NCBI GenBank assembly: GCA_037953625.1
Contig: CM075656.1
Coordinates: forward strand, 66,979,001-67,043,000
DNA: 64,000 nucleotides
Source: Crotalaria pallida
Taxonomy: Eukaryota; Streptophyta; Magnoliopsida; Fabales; Fabaceae
Direction: 5' to 3'
Shown: positions 1-10,600 of the stretch, one piece after another
How positions within the stretch are numbered: position 1 is the first letter of the stretch
Layout of the letters: every line of letters begins with the position of its first letter
Position numbers and translations under genes: made by a program
The notes under the pieces: generated by a model
What the model was told of the DNA's origin: nothing
Seen by the model: the letters and a program-made list of their open reading frames with translations, nothing else
Databases searched by the model: none

Positions 1-378
1 AAAGTTTAGATTTAGGACATAAGTAGTAGATTTTGGAGTTAGAGTATAATTAACCCTTTAGGGTAATAGTGTTTAGAGTGTTTTCAAGTGCCCTGTCCAA
101 CCTTCGAAGTAGGATTCCGGAGGAAAGCCAGTTAACCTTAGAAATCTGTTAGAATAGTAGCCTAGAGGTTGACCCAAATTAAACCATAGTCGGCACTCTT
201 CAATGAGTGCAGGAGTCTTGTGGCACATTCATGTTGAAGGGTATGCCAATTCCAAGTGGGGGAGTAGAACCAAGCGAAGTAGGTAGCGTAATTTAGAAAC
301 CCTTTTTCGGGATGGGTTCTCCAATTAAGGATTTTAAGCGGAATTTCGGGGACGAAATTCCAATAAGTGGGGGAGAAT
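1..378 (+). mobile_element. 3' end of a Ty3/gypsy internal region (truncated by window)
   Basis: This is the last part of the internal domain of an LTR element that begins left of the window. It ends in a purine tract (AGTGGGGGAGAAT) directly before the LTR, as expected of a polypurine tract. The last 80 bases match the reverse complement of 62729-62810, so this element and the one at 60552-64000 belong to related families. No gag or pol reading frame is visible in these 378 bases. Confidence 0.8.
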
Positions 379-521
379 TGTAACATCCCAAAATTTAATT
401 CCAGGATTACCTAGGAAAACCTAAGCTAGAATTTATGCTAAGAACCATAGGAAAATCATGGGTAGGAGTTAAGTGTAGTGTCATAGAGTTAGAATTGGCC
501 AAATAGGAGTTTTCCTTAGAG

Positions 522-819
522 TAATCGATTACTCTGTAGAGGTTAATCGATTACTGGGCCTCTGGTGAAAACACTTAAAAAAATGTTGCAGCATTGATAA
601 TCGATTAACTCATGGAAGTAATCAATTATCTAGTAAAGTAATCGATTACTTTAGGTGGATTAATCGATTACTCCCTCTCTGCTGAATGTACTAGAAAGTG
701 TTGCACCAGGTTATAATCGATTACTTTTGGTCAAGTAATCGATTACAAGGCCTCAGGTTGGAACCCATAAAATGTTGCACTGAAGCAGTAATCGATTATC
801 TGGCTAGGATAATCGATTA
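522..819. promoter_or_regulatory. U3 array of TAATCGATTA palindromes in 21/53-bp phasing
   Basis: Nine exact copies of the 10-bp palindrome TAATCGATTA start at 522, 544, 598, 639, 661, 714, 736, 789 and 810. One degenerate copy (TAATCAATTA) starts at 619. Steps are 22, 54, 21, 20, 22, 53, 22, 53 and 21 bp, all close to whole numbers of helical turns (2 or 5). The array lies upstream of the TATA box at 1184, where enhancer elements of an LTR would be. The binding factor is unknown. Confidence 0.8.
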
Positions 820-1183
820 CCAGTGGGTCTGATAAAAAAAAAAAGAGAGAGAAAGAGGTGTACGTGTGGCACTTATCTACCACACAAAAAGAATCTTTTC
901 CTTCTCTTTTTAATTCTCAACCACACACTCCTTATCCAACCAAAAATAAAAAAAACAAACTCACTCTCCCTCTTCCATTCATTATTTTCCTCCCCTCTCC
1001 AACGCATCTCTCTCTCCCTCTCATCTCCTTCGACTCCCTCTTCCATTCCCCCACCAAGATCATGTTTTATTGTCCTTCCCTTCATGCTTCTAAGTGTGGT
1101 TCCATCATCATCATAACTAGATTCTTCTTCTCCTCTTCATCATCCTCTTGTTTCCTTCTCTTCCACCTCCATGGCTTTCTCCC

Positions 1184-1189
1184 TATAAA
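1184..1189 (+). promoter_or_regulatory. LTR TATA box
   Basis: TATAAA sits in the context CTCCCTATAAACACCC, downstream of the palindrome array and upstream of the CT-rich leader and putative splice donor. This fits the U3/R boundary of the LTR. Confidence 0.5.
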
Positions 1190-3085
1190 CACCCACATAC
1201 ACCAAACCAAACCCAAGCACCCAAACTCCATTGTCATACCACCTCCATGGATCTAATCTTGATTTTTGGGTTAGATCCTACACATAAATACTCCATCTCT
1301 TGAATCCAAGCTTTCTCTCTCCAAGGGTTTGCTTTCTCTCTCCTCCAATCTTGAAGAACGGAGTGGAGATCGGTCAAGAGGATAGGAATCAAGGTAGATC
1401 CGGAATAGATTCGAGGTTTTTGGAGCTTTGTGTGGGCTCTCTCCCTCTATAAGGTAAGGGGAGTCTCTTTTCCACACTTTGAGTTAGGGATAGTTGAGGT
1501 ATATAATAGGATTTGGGCTAAGTAGTTAAATTGGGTTGTGGGTAGTAAAATAGCACCAGTTATAAGTTGGTTTAGGGAAAATGAATGTATTTTGATTTAA
1601 TGTAATAGCTTAATATAATTGTCATAAACTGCTAAAAACCCCCTTTTATGTATGTTGTAAATGTAGGAAGTGAAGAACCCTAGGGAGTTGACTTATATTT
1701 ATGCACTCTGAGACATACCTGAGTATGTCGATTGATTCTGTGAATATAAGTTGTTTGTTGAGAGTTGTTACGTTTGCAATGTGTGTAAAATAAATATGTC
1801 AATTGCTAAGAGTTAGCTAATGTGATAAATTAATAATGTTGGCTATGAGGTGGAGTAATAACTAAAGGACATAGGGATAATACTGGAATGCTTAAATAAG
1901 AAGTGTAATATAATCGTTTATTTAAGGTTGATGATGATTAATAGGAATGCAAGGGATTGGTTTCTTTAGTGTTCATTAATAGTACGATTGTTAGGGGGGA
2001 AGAGAATGATCTCTTGTTTTGAATTGGTTAATATTGTAAAATGATGATGAATAATTGTGATTATGTGACGTTTGTAAATCTGAATGATATATGTACTTGA
2101 ATGTGAATATCTGCTAATTGATGTAAAAGACTAAATGAATGATGTTGAATTATTTGTTGTTATGTAATGTATGAAAATTGGAATGTTGTAAGTGTTTGAA
2201 TGTAAATCATTGCTGCTTGATGTAAATGGATATTTGAATGTGTTTGTGTTGTTAAGGACGGTTGAATTGATCATTGGGACATTGGGACACTAGGTGTTCC
2301 TGCTAGGTGTACAAACGCTCCATTAGGGCCAAACGCCCCATCAGGCTAAAACGTCCCACTAGGTGTAAATGCCCCGTTAGGAGTCAATGTCCCGAAATGA
2401 TCAATTCAACGAAAACTAAAAGAATGGAAAATGTGAAAAAGACTAAAGTTTGTAAATTGAATATTTTAATGAAAGTGATAAGTATGAGTATAAGATTATA
2501 TGTATTAGTCCTAACGGGTGAGGCCTAGTGGGTGATAGTCCTGGTGGGTGAATAAAGTCACTAATGGGTGTACAAACGCCCTAGCAGGAGCAACCAATTC
2601 CTAGTGGTACAAATTAAAAGATAAGTGGTATGTTGTCCTCTGACCGTGAGGAGACATGCGGTAATATGTTGGGTGTGTTGTTCTCTGACCGTGACAAGAC
2701 ACACGTTATATGGTTTATATTGGGAAAGGAAAATGATTTTTGGAAAATGTAAAGTGAATCATTTTGCTATTCATGGCTTGATTTGATTATGATGCTTAAG
2801 TTGCTATTATGTGCTCTTTATTATCTTCTAATTCACTGTGTTGTGAAAAGGTCTCACCCTTATGTGGTTAACATTTTAGGTGAAAGTCGAGGAGCTTGAG
2901 GATCAGAGAGTGTCGCAGCAGAAGTTATGGAAAGAAGGAAAATTATAAGTTGCGCTACTCATATTGTAATTGGAAATACCCAAATTTTATATGTAAAGTT
3001 GATTTATGAAAAGGAAATTTTAAGCTCTCCATTTTAATTCTTAAACCTTTTGAACAATATTTTTAAATAAAAGCTGGGTGTTACA

Positions 3086-3531
3086 ATATGCCAACTGCTT
3101 GGCACGCATTGGTATGAAATGCAAACATAATATATATATATATGTGTGCGCGCGCGCGCGCGCCACGGTTACTGCAGAGCTATAAATTGCATCTTCTGTC
3201 TTGTTTGCATCGATAAGATCTCTCCTTATATTTTTTACAGAACTATAAAATTTGCTTCAATTTGCATCGACTCCTTTTTTTTGTTTAAGTTCTTCATGAA
3301 CCTTTTTTTTAATGGACATGATAAATGGTCTAATTTTCAAGAACTTGTATCTCTTATAAAATGTTCATGTCCATATAATATTGATACTTTGGGATCAATA
3401 TATAATATATCAAAAGAAGAAAAATAAATAAATAAATAAAACATTAATAATATTAAAATTTACCTTGCTTCAATACCCTTTGATGTATTAGCTTCAACAC
3501 TCAATTTGATTAGAGCTTTGTGCTGATAATG
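3086..3531. other. No gene; possible remnant of copia internal sequence
   Basis: This stretch is AT-rich with short TAAA runs. Its right end, next to the LTR remnant at 3532, reads on the minus strand as CATTATCAGCACAAAGC. That resembles a degenerate primer-binding region of plant copia elements. No coding frame longer than about 90 codons is present and none is recognisable. Confidence 0.35.
3129..3163. repeat. Alternating purine-pyrimidine tract (TA)n(TG)n(CG)n
   Basis: About 34 bp alternate strictly: a TA run, then TGTGTG, then a CG run of about eight dinucleotides. CG runs like this are rare in plant DNA because of cytosine methylation and decay. The tract could adopt Z-DNA. It lies about 45 bp beyond the LTR end. 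Confidence 0.8.
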
Positions 3532-3748
3532 TGTTATAAATTAATGAAAATAAGAAGACATAAGGGATTGGGGGATAATAGAGAAGTAGGGAAAAATTGT
3601 ATTTCATTTCTTAAGCCCAAATTTACAATACATATGAGTCCTATTTTTATAAAAAAAGATGAAACCATATCATGAATTTGTTTCAACTAAAGATAAACAT
3701 AAAGTCGGGATAAACTCAAACTATAATAGAGTCATCCACTTATCAACA
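3532..3748 (-). repeat. Short copia-type LTR remnant
   Basis: The segment starts TGTTATAAAT and ends ACTTATCAACA, giving TGTTG...AACA ends on the minus strand. It is flanked on its left by a primer-binding-like sequence. Its length of about 217 bp and layout suit the 5' LTR of a 5'-fragmented Ty1/copia element whose internal part was lost. No target duplication could be checked because the other end is missing. Confidence 0.4.
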
Positions 3749-3854
3749 TATATTAAAATTGGAGAAGTAGAAGGGCAAAAAAGATTTCCCTCCTAAAACA
3801 CCCATTTTCCCTCCTAATGGTGTATTTCTCTCATAAATCCATCATTAAGTGTGT

Positions 3855-3976
3855 GTTTTGTATATTTTAATTTTAACCGTCCATCATATTTTATTAGATT
3901 AAATCATAACCGCCCGTTTTGTATCTTTTAATCTTAGCCGTCCATCATATTTTATTAGATTAAATCATAACCGCCC
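3855..3976. repeat. Two tandem 61-bp units
   Basis: A unit running from GTTTTGTAT through CCGTCCATCATATTTTATT to CATAACCGCCC occurs twice with a period of 61 bp and few differences. No function is visible. It may belong to the Helitron whose 3' end is at 6378. Confidence 0.65.
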
Positions 3977-4181
3977 ATCATGTTTTCTTAGAAACACAAT
4001 ATTAATAATTAATAATAGTCATCATCAACAAAATCATCAACATATTATAAAATAGTTGAAGTTGAGGGTTAATCTTACTTTCCCTCTAAATGATATTTTT
4101 TCCCTCCTAATTTCTTTTCTAATCGCAGCCATCCATTGCAAGTAAATCATATCCGTCTATATCATTTCTAATCTTTTCATT

Positions 4182-4212
<31 letters not shown>

Positions 4213-4214
<2 letters not shown>

Positions 4215-4982
4215 TATTGTATTCTTCACTACATATTTATAATAAATGCGATCAATCAATATTAAGGGTAAAAAATGTTAAATTTAAATAAAAAACTATT
4301 TTTAAAAAAAGATGCTTTATATATAATGCATTACATGATATCGTTAAACGAAACTAATAAAAATGATAGAAAAATATAAATTAAACAAAATAATAAAAGA
4401 AAAGTCTAATAAAAATATATACATCCGAAATATTTTAGCAATAAAGTATCAATACATGTGAAATTTCAACTAAAAAGTTTTATTCAAAATATTAACATTT
4501 TAATTATTCATCTTTATCTATCTATCTATATCTATAATTTTTTCGTTAATGAAACTATATTTATAGTTTTTGTTTAATTTGCATGAGCTCATTTCAATTT
4601 ATAATAAAACTTAATTATTACCACATTTCAAAATTTGCTTATAAAAAAAATAATAAATACTTTGCTATATATTATTGTATTCTTTACTACACATTTATAA
4701 AAAAAATGCTATCAATCAATATTAAGGGTAATTTTTTTTTTGTATTCCTTGTAGAACCACTGGTATCTCCAAGAGCACCCTTAATATCATGGAGTCCTTG
4801 AGACTAATCTGGAGCGAGCTGCGTGACTGGATGTTTTTAGTGGGAATCGAACACGGGGCTACTAGCACCTGTGTCCCATTCCCAAGATTTCAGTTGAGGT
4901 CTTACACCAACTGAACCAAACCCCGTTAGTTAAGGGTAAAAAAAATATTAAATCTAAATAAAAAATTATTTTAAAAAAAATA

Positions 4983-5025
<43 letters not shown>

Positions 5026-5330
5026 AATGCACTACACAATATCATTAAACAAGACTAATAAAAATATTTAAAAAAATCTAGGTAAAAAAAGTCTAATAAA
5101 AATATATATATCCAAAATATTTAGCAAGAAATTGTCAATGTGTGTGAAATTTCAACTAAAAAGTTTCATTCAAAATATTAAAATAAAAAATTATCATTTA
5201 ATCCATATATATTTATCCATCTGTATCTATAGTTTTATTTTTTCAATTTGCATAAACTCATTTCAATTTCTAATAAAACTTAATTACATTTTCCAAAAAA
5301 CGTATATAAAAGAAAACTTCTTTTAAAAAA
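4213..5330. repeat. Tandem duplication, about 460-bp unit, second copy interrupted by a SINE
   Basis: The sequence beginning TATTGTATTCTTCACTAC at about 4213 recurs at about 4671, and both copies run on through a shared series of AT-rich blocks. Examples are GTGAAATTTCAACTAAAAAG at about 4459 and 5141, and CTCATTTCAATTT at about 4588 and 5258. The second copy also contains a long AT microsatellite (about 4990-5023) and the SINE at 4732-4929. The first copy lacks the SINE, so the duplication came before the SINE insertion. Confidence 0.75.
4732..4929 (-). mobile_element. tRNA-derived SINE
   Basis: On the minus strand the element begins near GGGGTTTGG. It has a Pol III A box (TGGTTCAGTTGG) and a B box (GTTCGATTCC) about 45 bp further on, then a tRNA-unrelated body, and ends in an A run seen here as the T tract at 4732-4742. 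A 10-bp target duplication TTAAGGGTAA flanks it (4722-4731 and 4930-4939). Length is about 198 bp. SINEs of this kind are copied by LINE machinery. The tRNA part does not fold as a complete tRNA and lacks a CCA context, so it is not a tRNA gene. Confidence 0.85.
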
Positions 5331-6345
5331 TATTTCAATTAAGTCAGCACCTTTTAAAATGTCAATAATATCTTTAGAGGTAGTTTCAAATAAGTATATT
5401 AAATTTGTACAATTTCAATGTTACTAACAAAATTAACCTACCTTCATGATAGATGTAAATTTCTCATAAAGATTTTAGATTTAGGATTGAGGAAATACTC
5501 CCGGCCTTCGTCCCATTTAACGATTGAGGAAATACTCCCGACCACAAGGATGGTAGAAAATCACAAAAATAAGAAATATTAAGGAGACAAACATTTAATG
5601 AAGGTGACTGCCTTCAAAATGCTTGAGGCAACTAAAGGTAATGTGTTTTCGCCGGTGATTTAAGGATAAAGATCTTTTTCTCTTTTAAGTATTTTGCTTC
5701 TCATATATAAGTTTGTTCATGGTTCTTTCCAAATAGATGTTCTTAAGCCGTGTCTAAACTTTAGAAGTTTGAAGTACAATTGGTTTTTATTTTGTTTATT
5801 TACCTTTTTAATTTTCAATTCAACATGTTTTTATTGGTCATTACAAATATATTTTTTTCACTTCAACATGTGTCAAATAACTATGATTTTTCCTTGATAA
5901 TGATAAGTGTGTGACAAAAGACATATTTAAATATTTACATTTTGCTTAATATATAGATAGAAGTTTGTGTATTATATATTATACCAATTTTATATTATAT
6001 AATTGTCCCACCAAAAAAACACGAAAAAAATAATAACAGTTATTCATAACTATTTTTAAAGTATACATGATTGTTTCACATATTATAAATATTTTTCAAA
6101 ATCTTTATCGCATTTTATCTAATTATAAGTATTGTATTCCGATTTGATTACATAAATTTGTCTGATCATAAAAAAATAAATTTCAATGTAAATTTGTAAT
6201 AATTAAAAAAAATACCATATAAAATATAATTCCAAAAAATGATAGATTTATTGTCCGCTAAAAAAATTCACATCTAAATAAAATTAATGTTTAATGTTTT
6301 AACAAATGGAAAGCCCTTCAAAAAAAATAAAGGATAGCAAAATTT
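5331..6345. other. AT-rich sequence without a recognisable gene
   Basis: Very AT-rich DNA with no coding frame I can support. It contains two near-identical short blocks, GAGGAAATACTCCCG, at about 5488 and 5526. It probably belongs to the Helitron that ends at 6378. Confidence 0.4.
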
Positions 6346-6347
6346 AA

Positions 6348-6378
6348 GACCTGTGCATCGCACGGGCAATTTTCCTAG
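6348..6378 (+). mobile_element. Helitron 3' terminus (hairpin plus CTAG)
   Basis: A stem CCTGTGC-ATC-GCACGGG is followed by CAATTTTC and a terminal CTAG at 6375-6378, with host T at 6379. That is the standard Helitron 3' signature, with no terminal inverted repeat or target duplication. The matching 5' TC end was not located with confidence. A candidate is the TCTCTATATATA run near 4195, which would place the tandem duplication and SINE inside the element. Confidence 0.65.
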
Positions 6379-7405
6379 TTAGATAAATACAAATTGTTCA
6401 TAACAAGTTTCTAGTTTTTCTTCACTCGAAAATATCATAAATTACATTTGTTAATGTTTTCCAACTACATATAGTTTCTTTACAAGTGTGCTTCCATCAA
6501 CCAAAACGATATTATATATAAGGATGAAGGGAATACTTCTTTTAGTTTAAAATATAAGAAAAAGTTAACTAATTTTTTTACTCTACTATTCTCATCCTAC
6601 ATTAATTATCATATATTTCAAAATATTTCAAAGTAAGATTAAAATTGGAAAAAATTAATTAATGCACATAGAATTTTTAAAGCAACAAATAATTTGAAGT
6701 AAATTGAACATGCTAAAATGATAGATAAATTGGATTGGAGGTAGTATTATTCAGGGCACCAACTGTGTACATCAAAAATTAACTTCTTAGTAAAAAAAAA
6801 TAAAAAAAATTATCTTCTTAGTTTTTTTTAAGAAAAGAAAAAATCTCAGAGGTCACAACTTGTCTCTCCGGCACCTAAACAACCGCCCCCCTCCCCCCAC
6901 CACTTTTTTTTTTCCTTTTTTTCCCAGAATAGAACTTAGGAACAATTATGCATTTCCCTGAACATGCTAACATGTGAAGAATGGAATAGGACTGTACTCT
7001 GCTATTGTTTTGATTGGGTTTCATAACATCATCTCAAGTCCCAACCTAATGTACACATGGGGGACCTCGTCTATTATCTAACTCCAACATTGAAGGACAT
7101 AATAGATCACATGATTTTATCTGCCTGGAGTCCCATCACACTGCAAAACAAAAATACAGAGGGGTATGGATTATCTAGTAGTCCCACCACTGCGCAAAAC
7201 AATTTTGTGGCTGCCAATCTTGGCAACTTGTAAAATATCAATCTAGAGGGCTTACTATATTCTTCCCTCCTTGTAATTAATCAATCTATAAGTACTCCGG
7301 TTAGTGTTTTAATTTGCGATTAGGTCGTGGTTGTGTTGAGATTGCGGCCGCTGTGGCGTGAATTTTTTTATGATTGAAAATTGTTTTTGAATTTTGATGC
7401 TGCAG
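6379..7405. other. No recognisable gene
   Basis: AT-rich intergenic DNA with a C-rich patch near 6885-6900 and a short G/C-rich patch near 7340-7362. No coding frame can be supported on either strand until the exon candidate at 7406. Confidence 0.4.
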
Positions 7406-7498
7406 CAATTTGAAGCACTGTCTGATACTCAAGTAAAAGAGATTAAGGTGTATGATCTTCACTGTATTGTTGCTGTTTCGGATGCTATTTACAAGGGA
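7406..7498 (+). pseudogene. Isolated internal-exon candidate, 31 codons, unidentified
   Basis: An open stretch of exactly 31 codons lies between a good acceptor (GATGCTGCAG before 7406) and a consensus donor (GGGA/GTAAGT from 7499). The predicted peptide starts QFEALSDTQVKEIK and contains YDLHCIVAVSDAIYKG. It reads like a real protein segment rather than noise, with mixed hydrophobic and acidic residues and no low complexity. I do not recognise the family. No flanking exons are visible within 1 kb, and a TIR transposon begins about 60 bp downstream. It is probably an orphan exon of a broken gene or a transposon-captured fragment. Confidence 0.45.
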
Positions 7499-7561
7499 GT
7501 AAGTATGCATAACCAACTTAACTTGGAGTCAGTGACATTATGCAACCTACATAAAAAAATA

Positions 7562-8390
7562 TGAGTCTTTCTTTTTGAACCCCATACTTACTCAATGGCC
7601 CCCATTTTGTATTTTTATGGACGAAATTGTCCTTTATTTACCGCCTGAAACTAAGCGGAAATAACTTTCCGCCTTTTGGAAGTCGGGAACAAATTTAATA
7701 TTTCCGACTAGTTGGAGTTAGAGTCGGAAAAAGCTATTAAATATAACTTTACACTTGAACTTTAATTTTTTTGTCACTTTGAAGTTTGAACTCTGATTTA
7801 GTGGTACCTTAACTTCAAAGGAAAAGAGAAATACCTGACTAATTCTTCACTTATCCAACTGATGATCTCTCTTTGAAGCTGTCAATACCATTCCACTTAA
7901 CAATTATGAAACTTTATCCAAACAAATATTTTCTCCTAATCAACCAACAGAGTAAACAGCACTTGGTTATGTACTTGTGAATGCACGTTACCGTAACGCT
8001 GAATATTCTGATTAACATTCCAGCTAATATTTGTTTGAGCGTACAAAGCATAACAACCAGTCTTCTGGTATGGTTGGAGGTATCGTGCACAGGTGCCAAA
8101 CCCGCTTCTCCTTCCTTCCCTTGACAGCAAAAAGGAGTCCAATTCTTGGACTTAAACTGCATCTGTAGGACAAAACTATTGTAGATATGAGAATTGAATA
8201 CTTTTCCGACTTTAACCGGTCGGAATTTTTTCGACTCCAACTAGTCAGAAATATTAAATGTGTTCCTGACTTTCAAAAGACGGAAAGTTATTTCCACCTG
8301 GTTTCAGGTGGTAAATAAAGGACAAATTCGTCCATAAAAATACAAAATGGGAGCCATTGAGTAATCAGGGTGTTCAAAAAGAAAGACTCA
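7562..8390. mobile_element. Long-TIR DNA transposon, non-autonomous, about 0.83 kb
   Basis: About 185 bp at the left end (TGAGTCTTTCTTTTTGAAC...) recur inverted at the right end, ending near 8390, with roughly 85-90 percent identity by eye. Shared blocks include CATTTTGTATTTTTATGGAC and GGAAATAACTTTCCG. The flanks are A-rich and give only an imperfect 9-bp match (AAAAAAATA versus AAAAAATTA), so the superfamily is uncertain; Mutator-like fits best. The central 450 bp encodes no recognisable transposase. A 108-codon minus-strand frame there shows no known domain. Confidence 0.7.
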
Positions 8391-8780
8391 AAAAATTATA
8401 AGGTGTTAAAAGAAGTGCAATAGGCAAATAACTTTCAAGGATAAAGAATACCCGCAACCTGCTTATAAGTTAGAACCATTGACCCCATCCTCCAAAAACA
8501 CCCACCTCCATTTCCAAGACTACTTCTAACAAACAGAGCATAACGGATACAAGGGAGGACAACAGAGGCCCTGGCCCTTCCCTAATCCATGTATTTTATT
8601 TTCTTTACTGTATGAATATACTTAGAAAAGTATTTATATCTTTAATGTAGCGCAACTTACATCAGTTCTTGCCTGAAATATTTGAACATTATAATCATTT
8701 GTATATAGGTTTATAATCTGTGGTTTAGCCATAGGTATCCTTAGTACATGTTTATTTCTGCATTGGATAAGGGGTGCAAC
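8391..8780. other. No recognisable gene
   Basis: Intergenic sequence between two DNA transposons. No open frame or repeat that I can name. Confidence 0.4.
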
Positions 8781-8922
8781 GAGGGATGGGCAAAATACTC
8801 ATGTATGCGAGTACTCGCAAAAATATCCGCAACGGATATCCACACTAGCTATTCCCTTGCCTGTGGGGATACTCGCTCCGCGGGTACCTGCATATATAAA
8901 ATAATATCTTACTAATAAATAT

Positions 8923-8953
<31 letters not shown>

Positions 8954-9240
8954 ACACTATTACTTTGAGAACATATAAATTTTCTTTTATTTATATTTCA
9001 TATTGAATTTTAAAGATGAAATTATAATGATAAACATTTATCATATGTATGTAATTATTCATCTTATAATTATTTTAATGTATAATGATTATTACAAAAT
9101 ATATAATTACATAATAAAAATTTAAAACCCGTGGATATTCGCGGGTACCCGTTACCCACACAAATACCCGTAAATACCCGCGAGTATGGCTATGAGTATG
9201 CACTACTCGTGTCCGTGGGTACCCATACCCTTTTCCCTAG
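8781..9240. mobile_element. hAT-like MITE with sub-terminal GGGTACCC-type repeats
   Basis: The ends read GAGGGATGGGCAAAA at the left and, inverted, CTAGGGAAAAGGGTATGGG at the right. Both arms are studded with variants of GCGGGTACC, ACTCGC and TATCCGC. The centre is AT-rich with an AT microsatellite near 8929-8952. The flanks GGTGCAAC and ATGCAAAC are near-matches of 8 bp, the duplication size of hAT elements. There is no transposase. Superfamily assignment is tentative. Confidence 0.55.
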
Positions 9241-9773
9241 ATGCAAACTGCATTGGAAGAGAAGTTACTCTGCATTGTGTTGAAAAAATCACGTTCTAGA
9301 CTTTTGAATATGCATTTTGTCATTATCAACACGTTTTCAAACATGTCTTTAATAGATGTTCTTTTGTTCGAGTCAAGAATATTCGCAATATAGTTGGATT
9401 AACTCTCCTAATAAATATTTTTCTTTGTATAAAGAACTCCTACTCGAATTTCTGGTCAAAGGAAAACAAGCAAATACCACTTCTGACTTCATTAGTTGTG
9501 AACTTATAGGTTTGTAATCCTATAAAATAAAAATATAAACAATAAAAAATTATTTGAGCAATCATGCAAGTTGTGATAAACCTCCAATTATTTCATGCAA
9601 ACAATATAATTGATGATACATAGAAGTGAGTCAAAATAATGAATTTTAGACATGTTAGACCCATAGCTTTAAGTCAATGTTAGTTGCATCAAATATGGGT
9701 AAAATATCAAATACGGGTTCAAGTACGATATTTTCTAAAAAATTAGGGTACATGTATGTTAATATAAATTCAA

Positions 9774-9776
<3 letters not shown>

Positions 9777-9820
<44 letters not shown>
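9777..9820. repeat. (AT)n microsatellite
   Basis: About 22 AT dinucleotides in an otherwise unremarkable AT-rich stretch (9241-10080) where I see no gene. Confidence 0.95.
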
Positions 9821-9822
<2 letters not shown>

Positions 9823-10080
9823 CAGGATACAAATTAATTAATAATCCTGGTATTGATATAGGATATAAGTCTCTTAAAAGGAGAAATTGATGGCCACAAT
9901 AAATTAAGATATAAAAATGAGACATTGATTATATGAGAATTTAAAATCATGATGTAATTGTGAGATAAAAATGAAAAAGACACAAACTCCAAAACAAGAA
10001 TAACAGTTTTGGTATGATCTTCATCCAAAACATACCATGACATAAATAGCGGATATTATTATTTTTAATAGCGAATAAAA

Positions 10081-10600
10081 CATACCATCACTATTTTAAT
10101 AGCGAATATTATTATTATTATTATTATTTATTATTAGTAATTTATTGTTAAAAATATTTATTTATTTATTATTTTTATTATTTACTTATTAGGACATTAT
10201 AAAGTAAAAAGGAATAAAAAAGACGGAAATAAAAAAAAGGACGGAAATAAAAAAATGCACCTTTGTCATAATGCATATTAAAAAAATTGATCATAATGCA
10301 TATTAAAAAGTAACTTCTAATCATTATTTTAATAGCGAGTGAAGTGTGTGAGAAATGGAAGGCGAAATAAAACCTACCTTTATCACTATTTTAATAGCGA
10401 TTATTATTATTATTAATTATTATTAGTAATTTATTGTTAATAATATTTATTTATTTATTATTTTTATTATTTACTTATTAGGGTATTATAAAGTAACTTC
10501 CAATCATTATTAAAAAAAAAGGGACGAAAAAAAGGGACGAAAATAAAAAAAAGGGACAGAAATAAAAAAACAAAAGGTGCATAACGGAACGGAAATAATG
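10081..10600. repeat. Tandem duplication rich in TTA/TTTA runs
   Basis: Two units of about 290 bp share CACTATTTTAATAGCGA, then TTATTATTA runs, then AGTAATTTATTGTTAA and TTTATTATTTACTTATTAGG. They start near 10083 and 10373. The shared phrase TTTTAATAGCGA also occurs at about 10060 and 10329. No coding function is visible. Confidence 0.65.

Larger units (their letters stand above)
379..3085 (+). repeat. 3' LTR of Ty3/gypsy element, about 2.7 kb
   Basis: The LTR starts TGTAACATCCC right after the polypurine tract and ends GGTGTTACA. The partner LTR and its target duplication lie outside the window; the right flank is ATATG. A U3 array of TAATCGATTA palindromes lies at 522-819. A TATA box (TATAAA) is at 1184-1189, followed by a CT-rich leader. 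A splice-donor-like AAG/GTAAGG at about 1454 and an acceptor-like ATTTTAG/GTG ending at 2879 frame a putative 1.4-kb intron. That intron contains short GC-richer imperfect repeats of roughly 20 bp at 2285-2400 and 2505-2610. Reading frames in the CT-rich leader (about 823-1256) are low complexity and probably not genes. Confidence 0.85.

Noticed and set aside
823..1256. Two overlapping frames of about 97 and 132 codons
   Set aside because: Low-complexity Ser/Pro/Leu/His translation of the CT-rich LTR leader. The same kind of frame appears in every LTR leader here, such as 36569-36808 and 43760-43999.
4840..4927. tRNA gene on the minus strand
   Set aside because: A and B boxes are good, but the sequence does not close as a cloverleaf, continues into a 200-bp body with an A tail and has a TSD, so it is a SINE.
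7301..7516. Minus-strand ORF of 71 codons
   Set aside because: It is the antisense shadow of the better-supported plus-strand exon with splice sites at 7406-7498.
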